From: Streptomyces sp. TLI_053
GTDB lineage: Bacteria; Actinomycetota; Actinomycetes; Streptomycetales; Streptomycetaceae
Length of the DNA stretch: 64,000 nt
Direction: 5' to 3'
Assembly (NCBI RefSeq): GCF_900105395.1
Contig: NZ_LT629775.1
Coordinates: 9,389,501-9,453,500, forward strand
Under the pieces are notes generated by a model. That model saw nothing but the letters and a program-made list of their open reading frames with translations. It was not told where the DNA came from and did no database searches. This document shows, in pieces, positions 9,409 through 21,025 of the stretch. How positions within the stretch are numbered: the stretch's first letter is position 1; the number at the start of each line of letters is the position of its first letter. The position numbers and the translations under genes were made by a program.

Positions 9409-9440
9409 CCGAACAGGGGGCACGAGCATGTCCGACGAAC
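9387..9440 (+). repeat. 27-bp near-duplication including SD and start codon
   Basis: CAGGGGG...GAGCATGTC occurs twice with 27-bp period, giving two in-frame ATGs (9401 and 9428), each preceded at 7 nt by the same AGGGGG Shine-Dalgarno sequence. Either could start the ketosynthase protein (MSDRTGGTS-MSDEQG). Confidence 0.75.
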
Positions 9441-11722
9441 AGGGGCAGGACCGGATCGCGATCATCGGCATGGGGATCAGGCTCCCCGGCGCCGGACGCG
9501 ACCTCGACCGCTACTGGCACGACATCGAGAACGGCGTCGAGTCGATCTCCTTCTTCACGCGCGAGCAACTCCTCGGCTGGGGCGTCCCGGAGGAGGTCGC
9601 CGACAACCCGAACTTCATCCCGGCCCGCGCCGTCCTGGACGACTACGACCACTTCGACCACCGGCTGTTCGGCTACTCGCCGCAGGACGCCGTCCTGATG
9701 GACCCGCAGCAGCGGATCCTGCTCGAATGCGCCTGGGGCGCGCTGGAGCACGCGGGCTACCCGCCGATCGGCGCGGACGGCAACCGCACGGCCGTGTACG
9801 TCGGCACCGGGATGAACGTCTACCTGCTCGACATCCTGTGGCCGAACGTCCGCGCGGTGAAATCGGCCGGCGGACTGGGAGTGCTCACCTCCAGCGACAA
9901 GGACTACGCCGCCACCAGGATCGCCTACAAGCTCAACCTCCAGGGCGCGGCCTTCTCCGTGCAGACCGCGTGCTCCACGTCGCTGGTCGCCATCCACCTC
10001 GCGGTGCAGAGCCTGCTCACCTACGAGGCCGACATGGTGCTCGCCGGCGCCGCCTCCTCCGGCCCGCCCACCCGGCGCGGCCACTTCTACGCCCCCGGCG
10101 GCACCTTCTCCCGCGACGGCCACTGCCGCACCTTCGACGTGGCCGCCGACGGCACCGCGGACGCCGACGGCGGCGGCGTGCTGGTGCTCAAGCGCCTGGA
10201 GGACGCGATCCGGGACGGCGACACCGTGCACGCGGTGATCGCCGGAACCGCCGCCGTCAACGACGGCGCCCGCAAGGCCGGGTTCACCGCGCCCGGGGTC
10301 GAGGGCCAGGCCACCACCATCCGCACTGCGCTCGCGGCGGGCGGTATCGACCCCGACACCATCGGGCTGATCGAGACCCACGGCACCGCCACCCCGCTCG
10401 GCGACCCGATCGAACTCGCCGCGCTGCGCTCGGTGTTCGGCACCGACCGGGGCGACCGTCCGAAGGCCGCCCTGGGCGCCCTCAAGTCCATCATGGGCCA
10501 CCTGGACACCGCCGCCGGGGTCGCCGCCGTGATCAAGACCGTGCTCGCGCTGAAGCACCGCACCATCCCGCCGGTGGGCCTGTTCACCGCGCCCAACCCG
10601 GCCCTCGAACTGGAGAAGTCGGTCTTCTGGGTGCCCGCCACCGCGACCGAGTGGCCGGCCGTCGACGGCGTGCGGCGGGCCGGCGTCAGCTCCTTCGGCA
10701 TCGGCGGCACCAACACCCACATCGTTCTGGAGGAGGCCCCGCCGGTCACCCCCCGCAGGCCCCGCCGCCCGGCCAGCGAACTGCTGCTGGTCTCGGCCAG
10801 GACGGAGGAGGCGGCCACCGCGAGCCTGGCCCGGGTCGACGCCTTCCTCGCCGACCTGCCGCCGGCCGAACTCGGCGACGTCGCCTACACCTTGCGCACC
10901 GGAAGGACCGAGCTCCCCTGGCGCGGCTTCACCGTCCGGATGCCGGAGGAGGACCTCAAGCCGCTGCTGCCGGTGCGCCGCACCGACCCGCGGGCCGCCG
11001 AACGCGGCGTCGGCTACCACCTCACCGGCGGCGGCCGACTGCCCGGCTGCGGGCACTGCTACCACATCGACCCCGACTTCCGCCGGATCATCGACCAGGG
11101 CTACGCCGCGCTGCGCCCGCTGGGCGAGGACGCCGACCCGGCGACCAAGGAGCGGGTGGGCCGGTTCGCCGTCGCGATGGCCTGGACCGACGCCCTGGAC
11201 CGCCGCGGCATCCGCCCGGTCGCCCTGGCCGGCAACGGCCCCGGCGCGGTCGCGGCCGCCTGCACCGCCGGGGTGTTCGACCTCGCGACCGGCATCGAAC
11301 TGGCCCTCGGGCGGCGGCCGTCCGACTGGCGACCGGCCGCACCCACCGCCCGGCTGTACTCCCCGGTCGACGGCGCGCCGGTCACCGCGGCGCAGGCCGC
11401 CGACGCCGACTACTGGGCGAGCCGGTTCGACGAGCCCGGCGACGGCACGTTCGCCCCGCCGGCCGTGGACCCCGAGCCCGCCACCTGGCTGGAGGTCGGC
11501 ACCCAGGTCTTCCCGCACATGGGCGTCGAACTGCCCGAGATGAGCAGCGCCTACGACCGGATGCTGGCCGCCGTCGGCCTGCTCTGGCAGCTGGGGATCG
11601 GTGGCCCCTGGAACGAGGAGGGGGACCGCGGCCGCCGCCGGGTCCCCGCCCCCGGCTACCCGTTCGCCCCCACCCGGCACTACCTGGAGATCCCCGCCAC
11701 CGCGAAGGAGAGGCACCTGTGA
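9401..11722 (+). CDS. Polyketide synthase: active-looking KS followed by a degenerate AT
   Basis: 773 residues. The ketosynthase (about 17-440) has the complete triad: Cys191 in QTACSTS, His327 in ETHGTATPLGDP and His367 in KSIMGHLDTAAG. After the KS-AT linker (about 460-530) comes a shortened acyltransferase-like region, but the GHSxG nucleophile motif is GNGPGA at 611-616, with Gly where Ser should be, and much of the small subdomain is missing. The protein ends in a post-AT linker (PGYPFAPTRHYLEI) without an acyl carrier. It therefore needs an extender loaded in trans and a separate carrier, most simply the 90-aa carrier encoded next. Start 9401 or 9428, both with good SD; 8-bp overlap with the NRPS upstream. 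Confidence 0.93.
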   Translation: MSDRTGGTSMSDEQGQDRIAIIGMGIRLPGAGRDLDRYWHDIENGVESISFFTREQLLGWGVPEEVADNPNFIPARAVLDDYDHFDHRLFGYSPQDAVLMDPQQRILLECAWGALEHAGYPPIGADGNRTAVYVGTGMNVYLLDILWPNVRAVKSAGGLGVLTSSDKDYAATRIAYKLNLQGAAFSVQTACSTSLVAIHLAVQSLLTYEADMVLAGAASSGPPTRRGHFYAPGGTFSRDGHCRTFDVAADGTADADGGGVLVLKRLEDAIRDGDTVHAVIAGTAAVNDGARKAGFTAPGVEGQATTIRTALAAGGIDPDTIGLIETHGTATPLGDPIELAALRSVFGTDRGDRPKAALGALKSIMGHLDTAAGVAAVIKTVLALKHRTIPPVGLFTAPNPALELEKSVFWVPATATEWPAVDGVRRAGVSSFGIGGTNTHIVLEEAPPVTPRRPRRPASELLLVSARTEEAATASLARVDAFLADLPPAELGDVAYTLRTGRTELPWRGFTVRMPEEDLKPLLPVRRTDPRAAERGVGYHLTGGGRLPGCGHCYHIDPDFRRIIDQGYAALRPLGEDADPATKERVGRFAVAMAWTDALDRRGIRPVALAGNGPGAVAAACTAGVFDLATGIELALGRRPSDWRPAAPTARLYSPVDGAPVTAAQAADADYWASRFDEPGDGTFAPPAVDPEPATWLEVGTQVFPHMGVELPEMSSAYDRMLAAVGLLWQLGIGGPWNEEGDRGRRRVPAPGYPFAPTRHYLEIPATAKERHL

Positions 11723-11994
11723 TGAACCCTCGGACCGAACAGGACTGGATCGCCGAGTTCGAGCAGCTCTGGATGGAGGTCCTCGGCGTCGACGAGGTCC
11801 ACGAGCACGACGACTTCTTCGACCTCGGCGGCCACTCGCTGAGCGCCCTGCGGCTGAGCACCCTGATCCGCCAGGAGCTCAACCGCCCCGTCGACCTCGC
11901 CGACGTGCTGCACAACCCCCGCTACGGCGACCTGCTGGCCGTGGCCGGCCGGGACGAGCCGGAGCCGGCGGGGACCGAGGGCGGTCGGGCATGA
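11722..11994 (+). CDS. Free-standing acyl/peptidyl carrier protein
   Basis: 90 residues, one carrier domain: FFDLGGHSLSALRLS with the phosphopantetheine attachment Ser39. GGHS and the following helix look more like a peptidyl than a PKS acyl carrier. Its ATG overlaps the KS gene stop (TGATG) and its own stop overlaps the next NRPS start (ATGA), so the three are made together. Likely partner of the carrier-less KS or of the carrier-less adenylation domain at the window's left edge; both are inferences. Tail of about 17 residues is charged and short. Confidence 0.92.
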   Translation: MNPRTEQDWIAEFEQLWMEVLGVDEVHEHDDFFDLGGHSLSALRLSTLIRQELNRPVDLADVLHNPRYGDLLAVAGRDEPEPAGTEGGRA

Positions 11995-14900
11995 CCGTCG
12001 CCCCCGGGCGCGCGGCCGACTGGCTGCCACTGGTCGCGGAGGTACTCGGGCTGTCGGCCGACGAGGCCGACACCCGGTACCGGGCCGAGTCGTTCACGGC
12101 CCTGGGCGGATCCTCGCTCCAGGCGATCGCACTCGGCGCCCACGGCCAGCGGCGGCTGGCCCGCGACGTCGCGGTCGCCGGGCTGCTCGGCCCGGACCCG
12201 CTGGCCGCCGTGCTGGCCGGCGCCCGGGACTTCGTACCGAGCGCCCCGCCGCCCCTAGACCCGGCCGCCGCCCCGCAGCCGCGCGCGCTCCTGCCCGGGC
12301 AGCGGGCCATGCTCGCGGCCCACCTGGCCGGCCAGGACCAGCCCTACCGGCTGCTCTTCACCCTGCGGCCGCCGGAGCCGCTCGACCTCGGGCGCACCCG
12401 GGCCGCGCTGCGGGCCCTCACGGCGCGGCACGAATCGCTGCGCACGATGTTCACGGGCTCCACCGGTGAGCCGATTGCCTCCGGGGCCCCGAGGACCGTG
12501 CGCCGGGTCGTGCTGCCCGCCTCCCACGAGCCGCGGCTGCTGCACCAGACCCTGCCCGCCGGGACCGACGCGGTGCGCACCGTGCACGAGCTGTACGCCG
12601 CGCGTGCCGGGGAACTGCTGCGCCCCTTCGACCGGCCGCCCGTGGTGTTCGTCCGCACCCTCGCCGGGACCGAGACGCTGCTCTCGGTGCTGGTGCACCA
12701 CGCGCTGGCCGACGGCTGGAGCATCGGTGTGCTGTGGCGCGACTTCGCCCGGCTGTACGAGGACGGACCGGACGCGCTGCCCGGGCCCGGACCGTCGCCG
12801 GACTGGACCGGCACCCGGCTGGCCGCCCGGGAGGCCTCCGGCGACCTGGCGGTGGCCGTGGCCGGGGTGAGGCGGCGGCTGGACGGCGCCCCGCTGGTGG
12901 CGACGCTGCCCGGCGGGCCGGACCCGGCCGGTGCCGACGGTACGGGTGGTGCCGCTGGTACGGGCGGCACCGACGGTGCCGGCGCCCGGCTGGTGTTCGA
13001 GCTGCCGGAACAGGTGGGCGAGGGCGTGGACCGGTTGGCGCGGCGCTGCCGGACCACGGTCACCTCGGTGCTGCTCGCGGCGTGGTCGCTGGCCGCGGCC
13101 CGCCGGATCGGCACCGGCGACCTGGTCCTCGGCGTGGCGGCCGCGGGCCGCTCCGAGGCCGGCATGGAGGACGTGGTCGGGCTCTGCACCCGGATCGTCC
13201 CGGTCCGCTGCCGGATCGACGACACCCGGACGGTCGCCGAGCACGTGCGGGCCACCGCCGGTGCGCTCGCCGACGCGCTCGCGGACGCCGACCTGCCGTT
13301 CGACCGCGTGGTGACCGGCCTGGACGGCACCGTCGACGGGACCCGTAACCCGGTGGCGCAGCTGGGCTTCGCCGCCCACCACGACCTGGTCCCCGACTCC
13401 TTCGGGACCGCGGGCGGCACCTGGCGGGTGTACGAGGGCCACTGCGCGGGATCGGCCTTCGACGCCCTGCTGTACGTGCAGTCCTGGTCGCCGCGGCCCA
13501 GGCTCGCCGTCGAGTACGCGACCTCGGCGCAGAGTGCGGCGGACGTCGGCGAGCTGGCCGAGTCGCTGCAGGCCGTGCTGGCGGATCTGGCGGGGCACGC
13601 AGGGGGAGCGGGGGACTGGGGGGACGCGGCCGAGCCGCAGACCCCCGTCGGACGGATCGCCGGGCTCTCCGCCGGCCAACTGGCGCGGCTGCGGGAACTC
13701 GGCCTGGGCACGGACTCCACGACCGGCGACGACCTGTGGGGCCGGTTCGAGCGGCGGGTGCGGGAGCGTCCCGACGCGACGGCGCTGCTCGATCCCGACG
13801 CGGGCCACACGCTGACCTACCGGCAACTGCACGCGTACGCCCTCGACCAGGCCGGGCTGCTGCACGGGTGCGGGGTCCGCGCCGGTGACCGGGTGGTGCT
13901 GGAGCTGCCGAGGTCGGCGGCGGAGGCGGTGGCCGTTCTCGGCGCCCTGCGCCTGGGCGCCGCCTGGGTGGCGGTGGACCCGGCCGCCCCGGCGGCCGGA
14001 CGCGCCGCGATCGCGGTCGCGGTCGCGGCCGCCGCCCGGATCGGCGGGGCGGCGGACGACCCGGCCTTCGCCGGCGTCCCCCGGTGCCCGCAGGCCGGGC
14101 CCGGCCGCCCGCAGGCCGGTCCCGGCCGGGTGCTCCCGGCGGGGCTGCCCGCCGGAGCGGGTGCCGCACTCCCGGCGCACCGGCCGGAGCCCGCCCGGGC
14201 GGCCTACGTCTCGTTCACGTCGGGAACCACCGGCGTCCCCAAGGGTGTGGTGGTCCCGCACCGCGCGGTGCTGCGCCTGGTGGACGACGAGGACCTGTTC
14301 GCGCCCCTGGTCCCGTCCGCGTCCTCCGACGCCGGCCCTCCCTCCGACGCGGGCCCTGCCTCCGGAGCGGGCCCTGCCTCCGACGGGGAGCGTTCGGCCG
14401 ACGCGGAGCGTTCCGCCGCCGACGGGCCGCGAACGTCGATGCTGCGGCTGTCCCCGCTGGCCTTCGACGCCTCCACCCTGGAGCTGCTGGTGCCGCTGGC
14501 GAGCGGGGCGACCGTGGTCGTCCACCCGCCCGTGGAGCCCACACCCGACAGCCTGGCGCGCTTCCTTCCCGCCGCCGGCGTGACCCACGCCTGGTTGACG
14601 GCCGGCCTGTTCCACCTGGTGGCCGACCACCGGCCGGACGCGCTGCGCGGGCTGCGCCAGGTGTTCACCGGCGGCGGGGTGGTCTCACCGGCGCACGTCC
14701 GGCGGGTCCTCGAGCAGTCGCCCGGACTGCGGGTCACCAACGGCTACGGGCCCACCGAGAACACCACGTTCACCACGGTGTGCCACGTCGAGGGTGTGTC
14801 CGAGGTGTCCGACCCGTTCCCGATCGGCCGCCCGGTGCACGGTACCGGCGTGCGGATCACCGGCCCGGACGGGCGGCCGGTGCCACCCGGGGCGGTGGGT

Positions 14901-15743
14901 GAGCTGCGGGCCACCGGCGCGGGACTGGCCGACGGCTACCTGGGCGATCCGGAGCGCACCGCGCAGTCGTTCAACGAGCCGGCCGGCGAGCGCGAGTACC
15001 GCACCGGCGACCTGGCCCGCTGGGGCGCGGACGGGCGGCTGCTCTTCCTGGGCCGCGTCGACCGGCAGCTGAAGGTCGCCGGGCACCGGATCGAACCGGT
15101 CGCCGTCGAGCGGCGGATCAAGGAGCAGGACGGGGTGCTGGACGCCGTCGTGCTGCTGGCCGGTGAGCGGCTCTGCGCGGCGGTCAAGGCCGATGCGGGT
15201 GTCCTGGACCGGGTGCGGGCGGCTGTCGAGCCGGTGCTCGCGCCCTACGAGCGCCCGCAGCGCTGGCAGGCGGTGCCGCGGTTCCCGCTGGACCGCAACG
15301 GCAAGGTCGACCTGCGGGCCCTCGGTGCGCTGTTCGACCCCGTGCCCGCGCCTGTGCCTGTGCCCGCGGTCGCTGTGCCCGCTGCGGCCGCTGTTCCCGC
15401 TGCTCCCGAGCCCGCCGCCCCCGGGCCGGACCGGGGCGGTGCGGAGTCGGCAGTCGGTGCGGCGTCGGTCGCCGAACCGGTCGCATCGGTCGCACCGGTC
15501 GCACCGGTCGACCTGGCCACCGACGACGCCGAGGAGCTGATCCGTGACGTCTGGACCGAGGTGCTCGGGACCGACGACTTCGACTTCGACGAGGCCTTCT
15601 TCGACGTCGGCGGCGACTCGCTCACCCTCGCCATGGTCCGGACCCGCCTGGAACAGCGATTGGGCGCGCGACCAATATCTCTGGCGGAGCTGTACCGGTA
15701 CCCCACCGTCCAGGCCCTTGCCCAGCATCTGCGCACGACATGA
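11991..15743 (+). CDS. Nonribosomal peptide synthetase, T-C-A-T
   Basis: 1250 residues. N-terminal carrier (Ser41 in ALGGSSLQ), condensation domain (about 95-540) with HHALADGWS (His236-His237, Asp241), adenylation domain (about 580-1120) with FTSGTTGVPKG near 742, LAFDASTLEL, NGYGPTENTTF, YRTGD and RNGKVD, and C-terminal carrier (GGDS, Ser1210). Reading the eight to ten pocket residues by eye gives D-A-L-W-F-G-G-T-F plus Lys, very close to the known valine code D-A-F-W-I-G-G-T-F-K, so valine or a similar branched residue is predicted. An unusual Ala/Gly/Pro/Ser/Asp-rich insertion of about 40 residues sits between A3 and A4 (about 774-817), and the A-T linker is Ala/Pro/Val-rich. With the preceding free carrier, two carriers stand in tandem before this C domain. 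Confidence 0.95.
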   Translation: MTVAPGRAADWLPLVAEVLGLSADEADTRYRAESFTALGGSSLQAIALGAHGQRRLARDVAVAGLLGPDPLAAVLAGARDFVPSAPPPLDPAAAPQPRALLPGQRAMLAAHLAGQDQPYRLLFTLRPPEPLDLGRTRAALRALTARHESLRTMFTGSTGEPIASGAPRTVRRVVLPASHEPRLLHQTLPAGTDAVRTVHELYAARAGELLRPFDRPPVVFVRTLAGTETLLSVLVHHALADGWSIGVLWRDFARLYEDGPDALPGPGPSPDWTGTRLAAREASGDLAVAVAGVRRRLDGAPLVATLPGGPDPAGADGTGGAAGTGGTDGAGARLVFELPEQVGEGVDRLARRCRTTVTSVLLAAWSLAAARRIGTGDLVLGVAAAGRSEAGMEDVVGLCTRIVPVRCRIDDTRTVAEHVRATAGALADALADADLPFDRVVTGLDGTVDGTRNPVAQLGFAAHHDLVPDSFGTAGGTWRVYEGHCAGSAFDALLYVQSWSPRPRLAVEYATSAQSAADVGELAESLQAVLADLAGHAGGAGDWGDAAEPQTPVGRIAGLSAGQLARLRELGLGTDSTTGDDLWGRFERRVRERPDATALLDPDAGHTLTYRQLHAYALDQAGLLHGCGVRAGDRVVLELPRSAAEAVAVLGALRLGAAWVAVDPAAPAAGRAAIAVAVAAAARIGGAADDPAFAGVPRCPQAGPGRPQAGPGRVLPAGLPAGAGAALPAHRPEPARAAYVSFTSGTTGVPKGVVVPHRAVLRLVDDEDLFAPLVPSASSDAGPPSDAGPASGAGPASDGERSADAERSAADGPRTSMLRLSPLAFDASTLELLVPLASGATVVVHPPVEPTPDSLARFLPAAGVTHAWLTAGLFHLVADHRPDALRGLRQVFTGGGVVSPAHVRRVLEQSPGLRVTNGYGPTENTTFTTVCHVEGVSEVSDPFPIGRPVHGTGVRITGPDGRPVPPGAVGELRATGAGLADGYLGDPERTAQSFNEPAGEREYRTGDLARWGADGRLLFLGRVDRQLKVAGHRIEPVAVERRIKEQDGVLDAVVLLAGERLCAAVKADAGVLDRVRAAVEPVLAPYERPQRWQAVPRFPLDRNGKVDLRALGALFDPVPAPVPVPAVAVPAAAAVPAAPEPAAPGPDRGGAESAVGAASVAEPVASVAPVAPVDLATDDAEELIRDVWTEVLGTDDFDFDEAFFDVGGDSLTLAMVRTRLEQRLGARPISLAELYRYPTVQALAQHLRTT

Positions 15744-15788
15744 CGAAACGACATCACGACGAAACGACGAATCGACGGGGGTGATGAG

Positions 15789-18746
<2,958 letters not shown>

Positions 18747-18754
18747 CCCGGTCG

Positions 18755-18786
18755 GTCCCGGTGTGCGCCCCACCGCACACCGGGAC
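18755..18786 (+). terminator. Hairpin at end of biosynthetic operon
   Basis: 13-bp perfect arms (18755-18767 and 18774-18786) around a 6-nt loop, 8 bp after the PKS stop. The right arm sequence CCGCACACCGGGACG is repeated at about 18819-18833. Confidence 0.75.
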
Positions 18787-18850
18787 GTCGGCCGCCGGTC
18801 GCCCGGGACGCGCTCCGCCGCACACCGGGACGGCCTCCGCCTCCGATGGA

Positions 18851-18880
18851 TAAATCATCGACATATGTAAATCAATGATC
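18851..18880 (+). promoter_or_regulatory. AT-rich palindromic operator/promoter before the PadR gene
   Basis: A 30-bp AT-rich island in otherwise GC-rich DNA contains the perfect palindrome ACATATGT (18861-18868) flanked by ATCAT and ATGAT (inverted, 18854-18858 and 18875-18879). PadR repressors usually bind AT-rich inverted repeats in their own promoters, so this is the likely autoregulatory site. Confidence 0.5.
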
Positions 18881-18892
18881 TATGGTTCCCGC

Positions 18893-19252
18893 ATGGCAGA
18901 CCGTCAGCTGCAGGAACCGGCGAGGCTCGTACTCACCGCACTGGCCGACGAGCCCCGGCACGGCTACGCGATCCTCCAGGAAGTCCTGGCGATCACCGAA
19001 GGCCGCACCAGGATGCTCACCGGCACCCTCTACACGGCCCTGGACCGCCTGCTCCAACAGGGCCTCGTCCGGATCGCCCACGAGGAGGTCGTGGCCGGCC
19101 GACTGCGCCGCAGCTTCGAGCTGACCGAGCAGGGCCGGGCCACCCTGACCGAGGAGACCCAACGGCTGCGCGCCGGCGTGGCCGAGGCCGAACGCCGGCT
19201 CGCCCTCGGCGGCCTCCGGCCCACGCTGCGCACGAACTGGGGAACGGCATGA
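18893..19252 (+). CDS. PadR-family transcriptional regulator
   Basis: About 119 residues, winged helix with the PadR core LVLTALADEPRHGYAILQEV and TGTLYTALDRLLQQGLVR, then a short C-terminal helix. No effector can be deduced. ATG 18893 chosen; an in-frame ATG at 18875 lies inside the palindromic AT island. The stop overlaps the next start by 4 bp, the common arrangement of PadR with a membrane protein it controls. Its position just after the NRPS/PKS operon may be incidental. Confidence 0.9.
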   Translation: MADRQLQEPARLVLTALADEPRHGYAILQEVLAITEGRTRMLTGTLYTALDRLLQQGLVRIAHEEVVAGRLRRSFELTEQGRATLTEETQRLRAGVAEAERRLALGGLRPTLRTNWGTA

Positions 19253-20232
19253 CCGACGAGCGCACCGCCCTTCCCGCCCTGCTGCGGCGTCTTCCCCTCG
19301 ACAGCCTCTACCCGGCGGCGTACCGAGCCGCGCACGGCGAGGAGATCAACGCCGTTCTCGCCGACGCCGTCCAGCACGCCGGCCCCCGCACCGCCCTGCG
19401 CGAGTGGGCCGCCCTCGCCGCACACGCCGTGCGACTGCGCACCCGGCTCGGCTCGAGCGATCCCGCCGGCCGGATCCTCGCCGGTGCCGCGCCGCCCCTG
19501 CTGGCCGGCGGCGCCGCCCTGAGCCTGCTTCACCTGCTGTTCGGCACCCTTCCCGCCGGTCCCGACGCGCACTGGGAGGCGGGCGCCGCGCAGAGCGCGC
19601 CGTGGATTCTCGGCCTGCTGTTTGCCACCCTCGGCCGCTGGGCCCCGGCCCGGGCCATGCTCCTGGTGGCGGCTCTTCTCCCGCCGATCACGGCGTCCGT
19701 CGGAACTCCCGAACTGCCCGGCCTCTGGACCGTCACGGCTCTCCTGGTGCTGATCGCACCGCCCGACGCCGTCGACCTCTCCCGGCGGGGCCGTTCCTGG
19801 GCGATCGGCTCCGCCGCAGCCGTCGCCCTGCCGCTGAGCGGCCTGACCGCCCTGTGGCTCGACTTCCGGCCAGAGGACTACCCCCACCTCGTCCTCCCGC
19901 CCCTCCAGCAGGCCCTGCTCGACCTCTCCCCGGTCTGGGCGGCCCTTGTCCTGGGCCTCGCGCACCTCCTGCGCCTCGCCAGGCCGAACGCCGACCCCCT
20001 GCACGCGGGCGGCATCGCGCTCGCCGTCCTGCCCTGGACGCTCACGATCGCCCCACCCCTCCACACCAGCACCTCGACCGGCACACTCGACCTGCTGCTC
20101 CGCAACGTCGGCATGGTCCTCGCCTTCCTGGCCGCCACCACCGCCATCGCCCTCGCCATCCTGCGTCGCCGCACCCGGCACCCCCACCCCACCGAACCGG
20201 CCCGACCACGAGCATCCGGCCCCACGGCGTAG
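19249..20232 (+). CDS. Multi-pass membrane protein paired with PadR
   Basis: 327 residues. The N-terminal soluble part contains LYPAAYRAAHGEEI, a segment recurrent in actinobacterial proteins encoded beside PadR genes; then about seven to eight hydrophobic segments. No catalytic motif seen. Function unknown; possibly a membrane component whose level PadR sets. ATGA overlap with padR. Confidence 0.75.
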   Translation: MTDERTALPALLRRLPLDSLYPAAYRAAHGEEINAVLADAVQHAGPRTALREWAALAAHAVRLRTRLGSSDPAGRILAGAAPPLLAGGAALSLLHLLFGTLPAGPDAHWEAGAAQSAPWILGLLFATLGRWAPARAMLLVAALLPPITASVGTPELPGLWTVTALLVLIAPPDAVDLSRRGRSWAIGSAAAVALPLSGLTALWLDFRPEDYPHLVLPPLQQALLDLSPVWAALVLGLAHLLRLARPNADPLHAGGIALAVLPWTLTIAPPLHTSTSTGTLDLLLRNVGMVLAFLAATTAIALAILRRRTRHPHPTEPARPRASGPTA

Positions 20233-20244
20233 CCACGAGGCAGC

Positions 20245-20308
20245 GGCGCCACGGCCCCTGGGCCCGCCTGTGGGTGACCACCCACAACAGGCGGGGCCCG
20301 GGGGCGCC
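20245..20308 (+). terminator. Long imperfect hairpin
   Basis: GGCGCC (20245-20250) and GGCGCC (20303-20308) bracket a nested stem in which GGGCCCGCCTGTGGGT pairs with ACCCACAACAGGCGGGGCCC with a 3-nt bulge. Located 12 bp after the membrane-protein stop. Confidence 0.6.
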
Positions 20309-20370
20309 AGCCCAGGACACGGGGCGGTACGGTGACCGTTCGAATCGCGCCACCCGCAGAGGAGTTCGCC

Positions 20371-20916
20371 ATGGTCCACCAGGCCGTCACCCGCCTGGCC
20401 GCTCTGCTCGGGGAGCCGGGCGGCCAGGGCGACACCGTGGACTGGGAGGAGCTGGCACGGACCACGGGCCTGCGTCTGCCCGCCGACTACCGCGACTTCG
20501 TCACGCTCTACGGGGGTGGCGAACTGGACGATTACCTCGGCGTCAGCACGCCGCCGGTGGCCGGCTCGCCGTACGGCAGCCTCCTTGACGCACTGGACTT
20601 CGATCCGAGGGAGGAGCCGGTGGCCCTTGCCGGTACGAACCCGGAGGACCTGGAGAAGAGGCGACTTCTCCGCTTCGCGAGCAGCGCCAACGGTGACGTG
20701 GTCTTCTGGCTCTGCGAGGCCCGGGATCCGGACAGTTGGGACATCGTGGTCTTCAAGCGCCAGGCCCGCTACGGAGAGGAGCGCTGGATCCGGTTCGATC
20801 TGGGCTTCGGCGAGTTTCTCCTTGCCACCCTGTCCGGTACGCTGCCCGGCCCGTTCAGCGACGGAGGCTTTGCCGAGCCCCCGCACTCCTACCGCAGCTG
20901 GCGCCAACTGGTTTGA
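20371..20916 (+). CDS. SMI1/KNR4 (SUKH) family protein
   Basis: 181 residues with the SUKH-fold core: LRLPADYRDFVTLYGGGELDDYL near the N-terminus, then an alternating beta region ending in WDIVVFKRQ and FGEFLLATLSG. SUKH proteins in bacteria are mostly immunity proteins against contact-dependent or polymorphic toxins, but no toxin gene is seen here. Start ATG 20371 chosen because AGAGGAG lies 8 nt upstream. Converges on a second SUKH-like gene. Confidence 0.85.
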   Translation: MVHQAVTRLAALLGEPGGQGDTVDWEELARTTGLRLPADYRDFVTLYGGGELDDYLGVSTPPVAGSPYGSLLDALDFDPREEPVALAGTNPEDLEKRRLLRFASSANGDVVFWLCEARDPDSWDIVVFKRQARYGEERWIRFDLGFGEFLLATLSGTLPGPFSDGGFAEPPHSYRSWRQLV

Positions 20917-21025
20917 CTCGCGGTGTTGTTCGTGTCGAGCCGCCGGTCGCCCGACTGCATCGCGGGTCGATGGAAGCCCCTCGCCACTGACGACCTGCCG
21001 GCGTCGGCGCGGCCCCGGGCGCGGA

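Noticed and set aside
9383..11716. Long minus-strand open frame opposite the KS gene
   Set aside because: Low-complexity Gly/Val/Arg translation typical of an antisense shadow in high-GC DNA.
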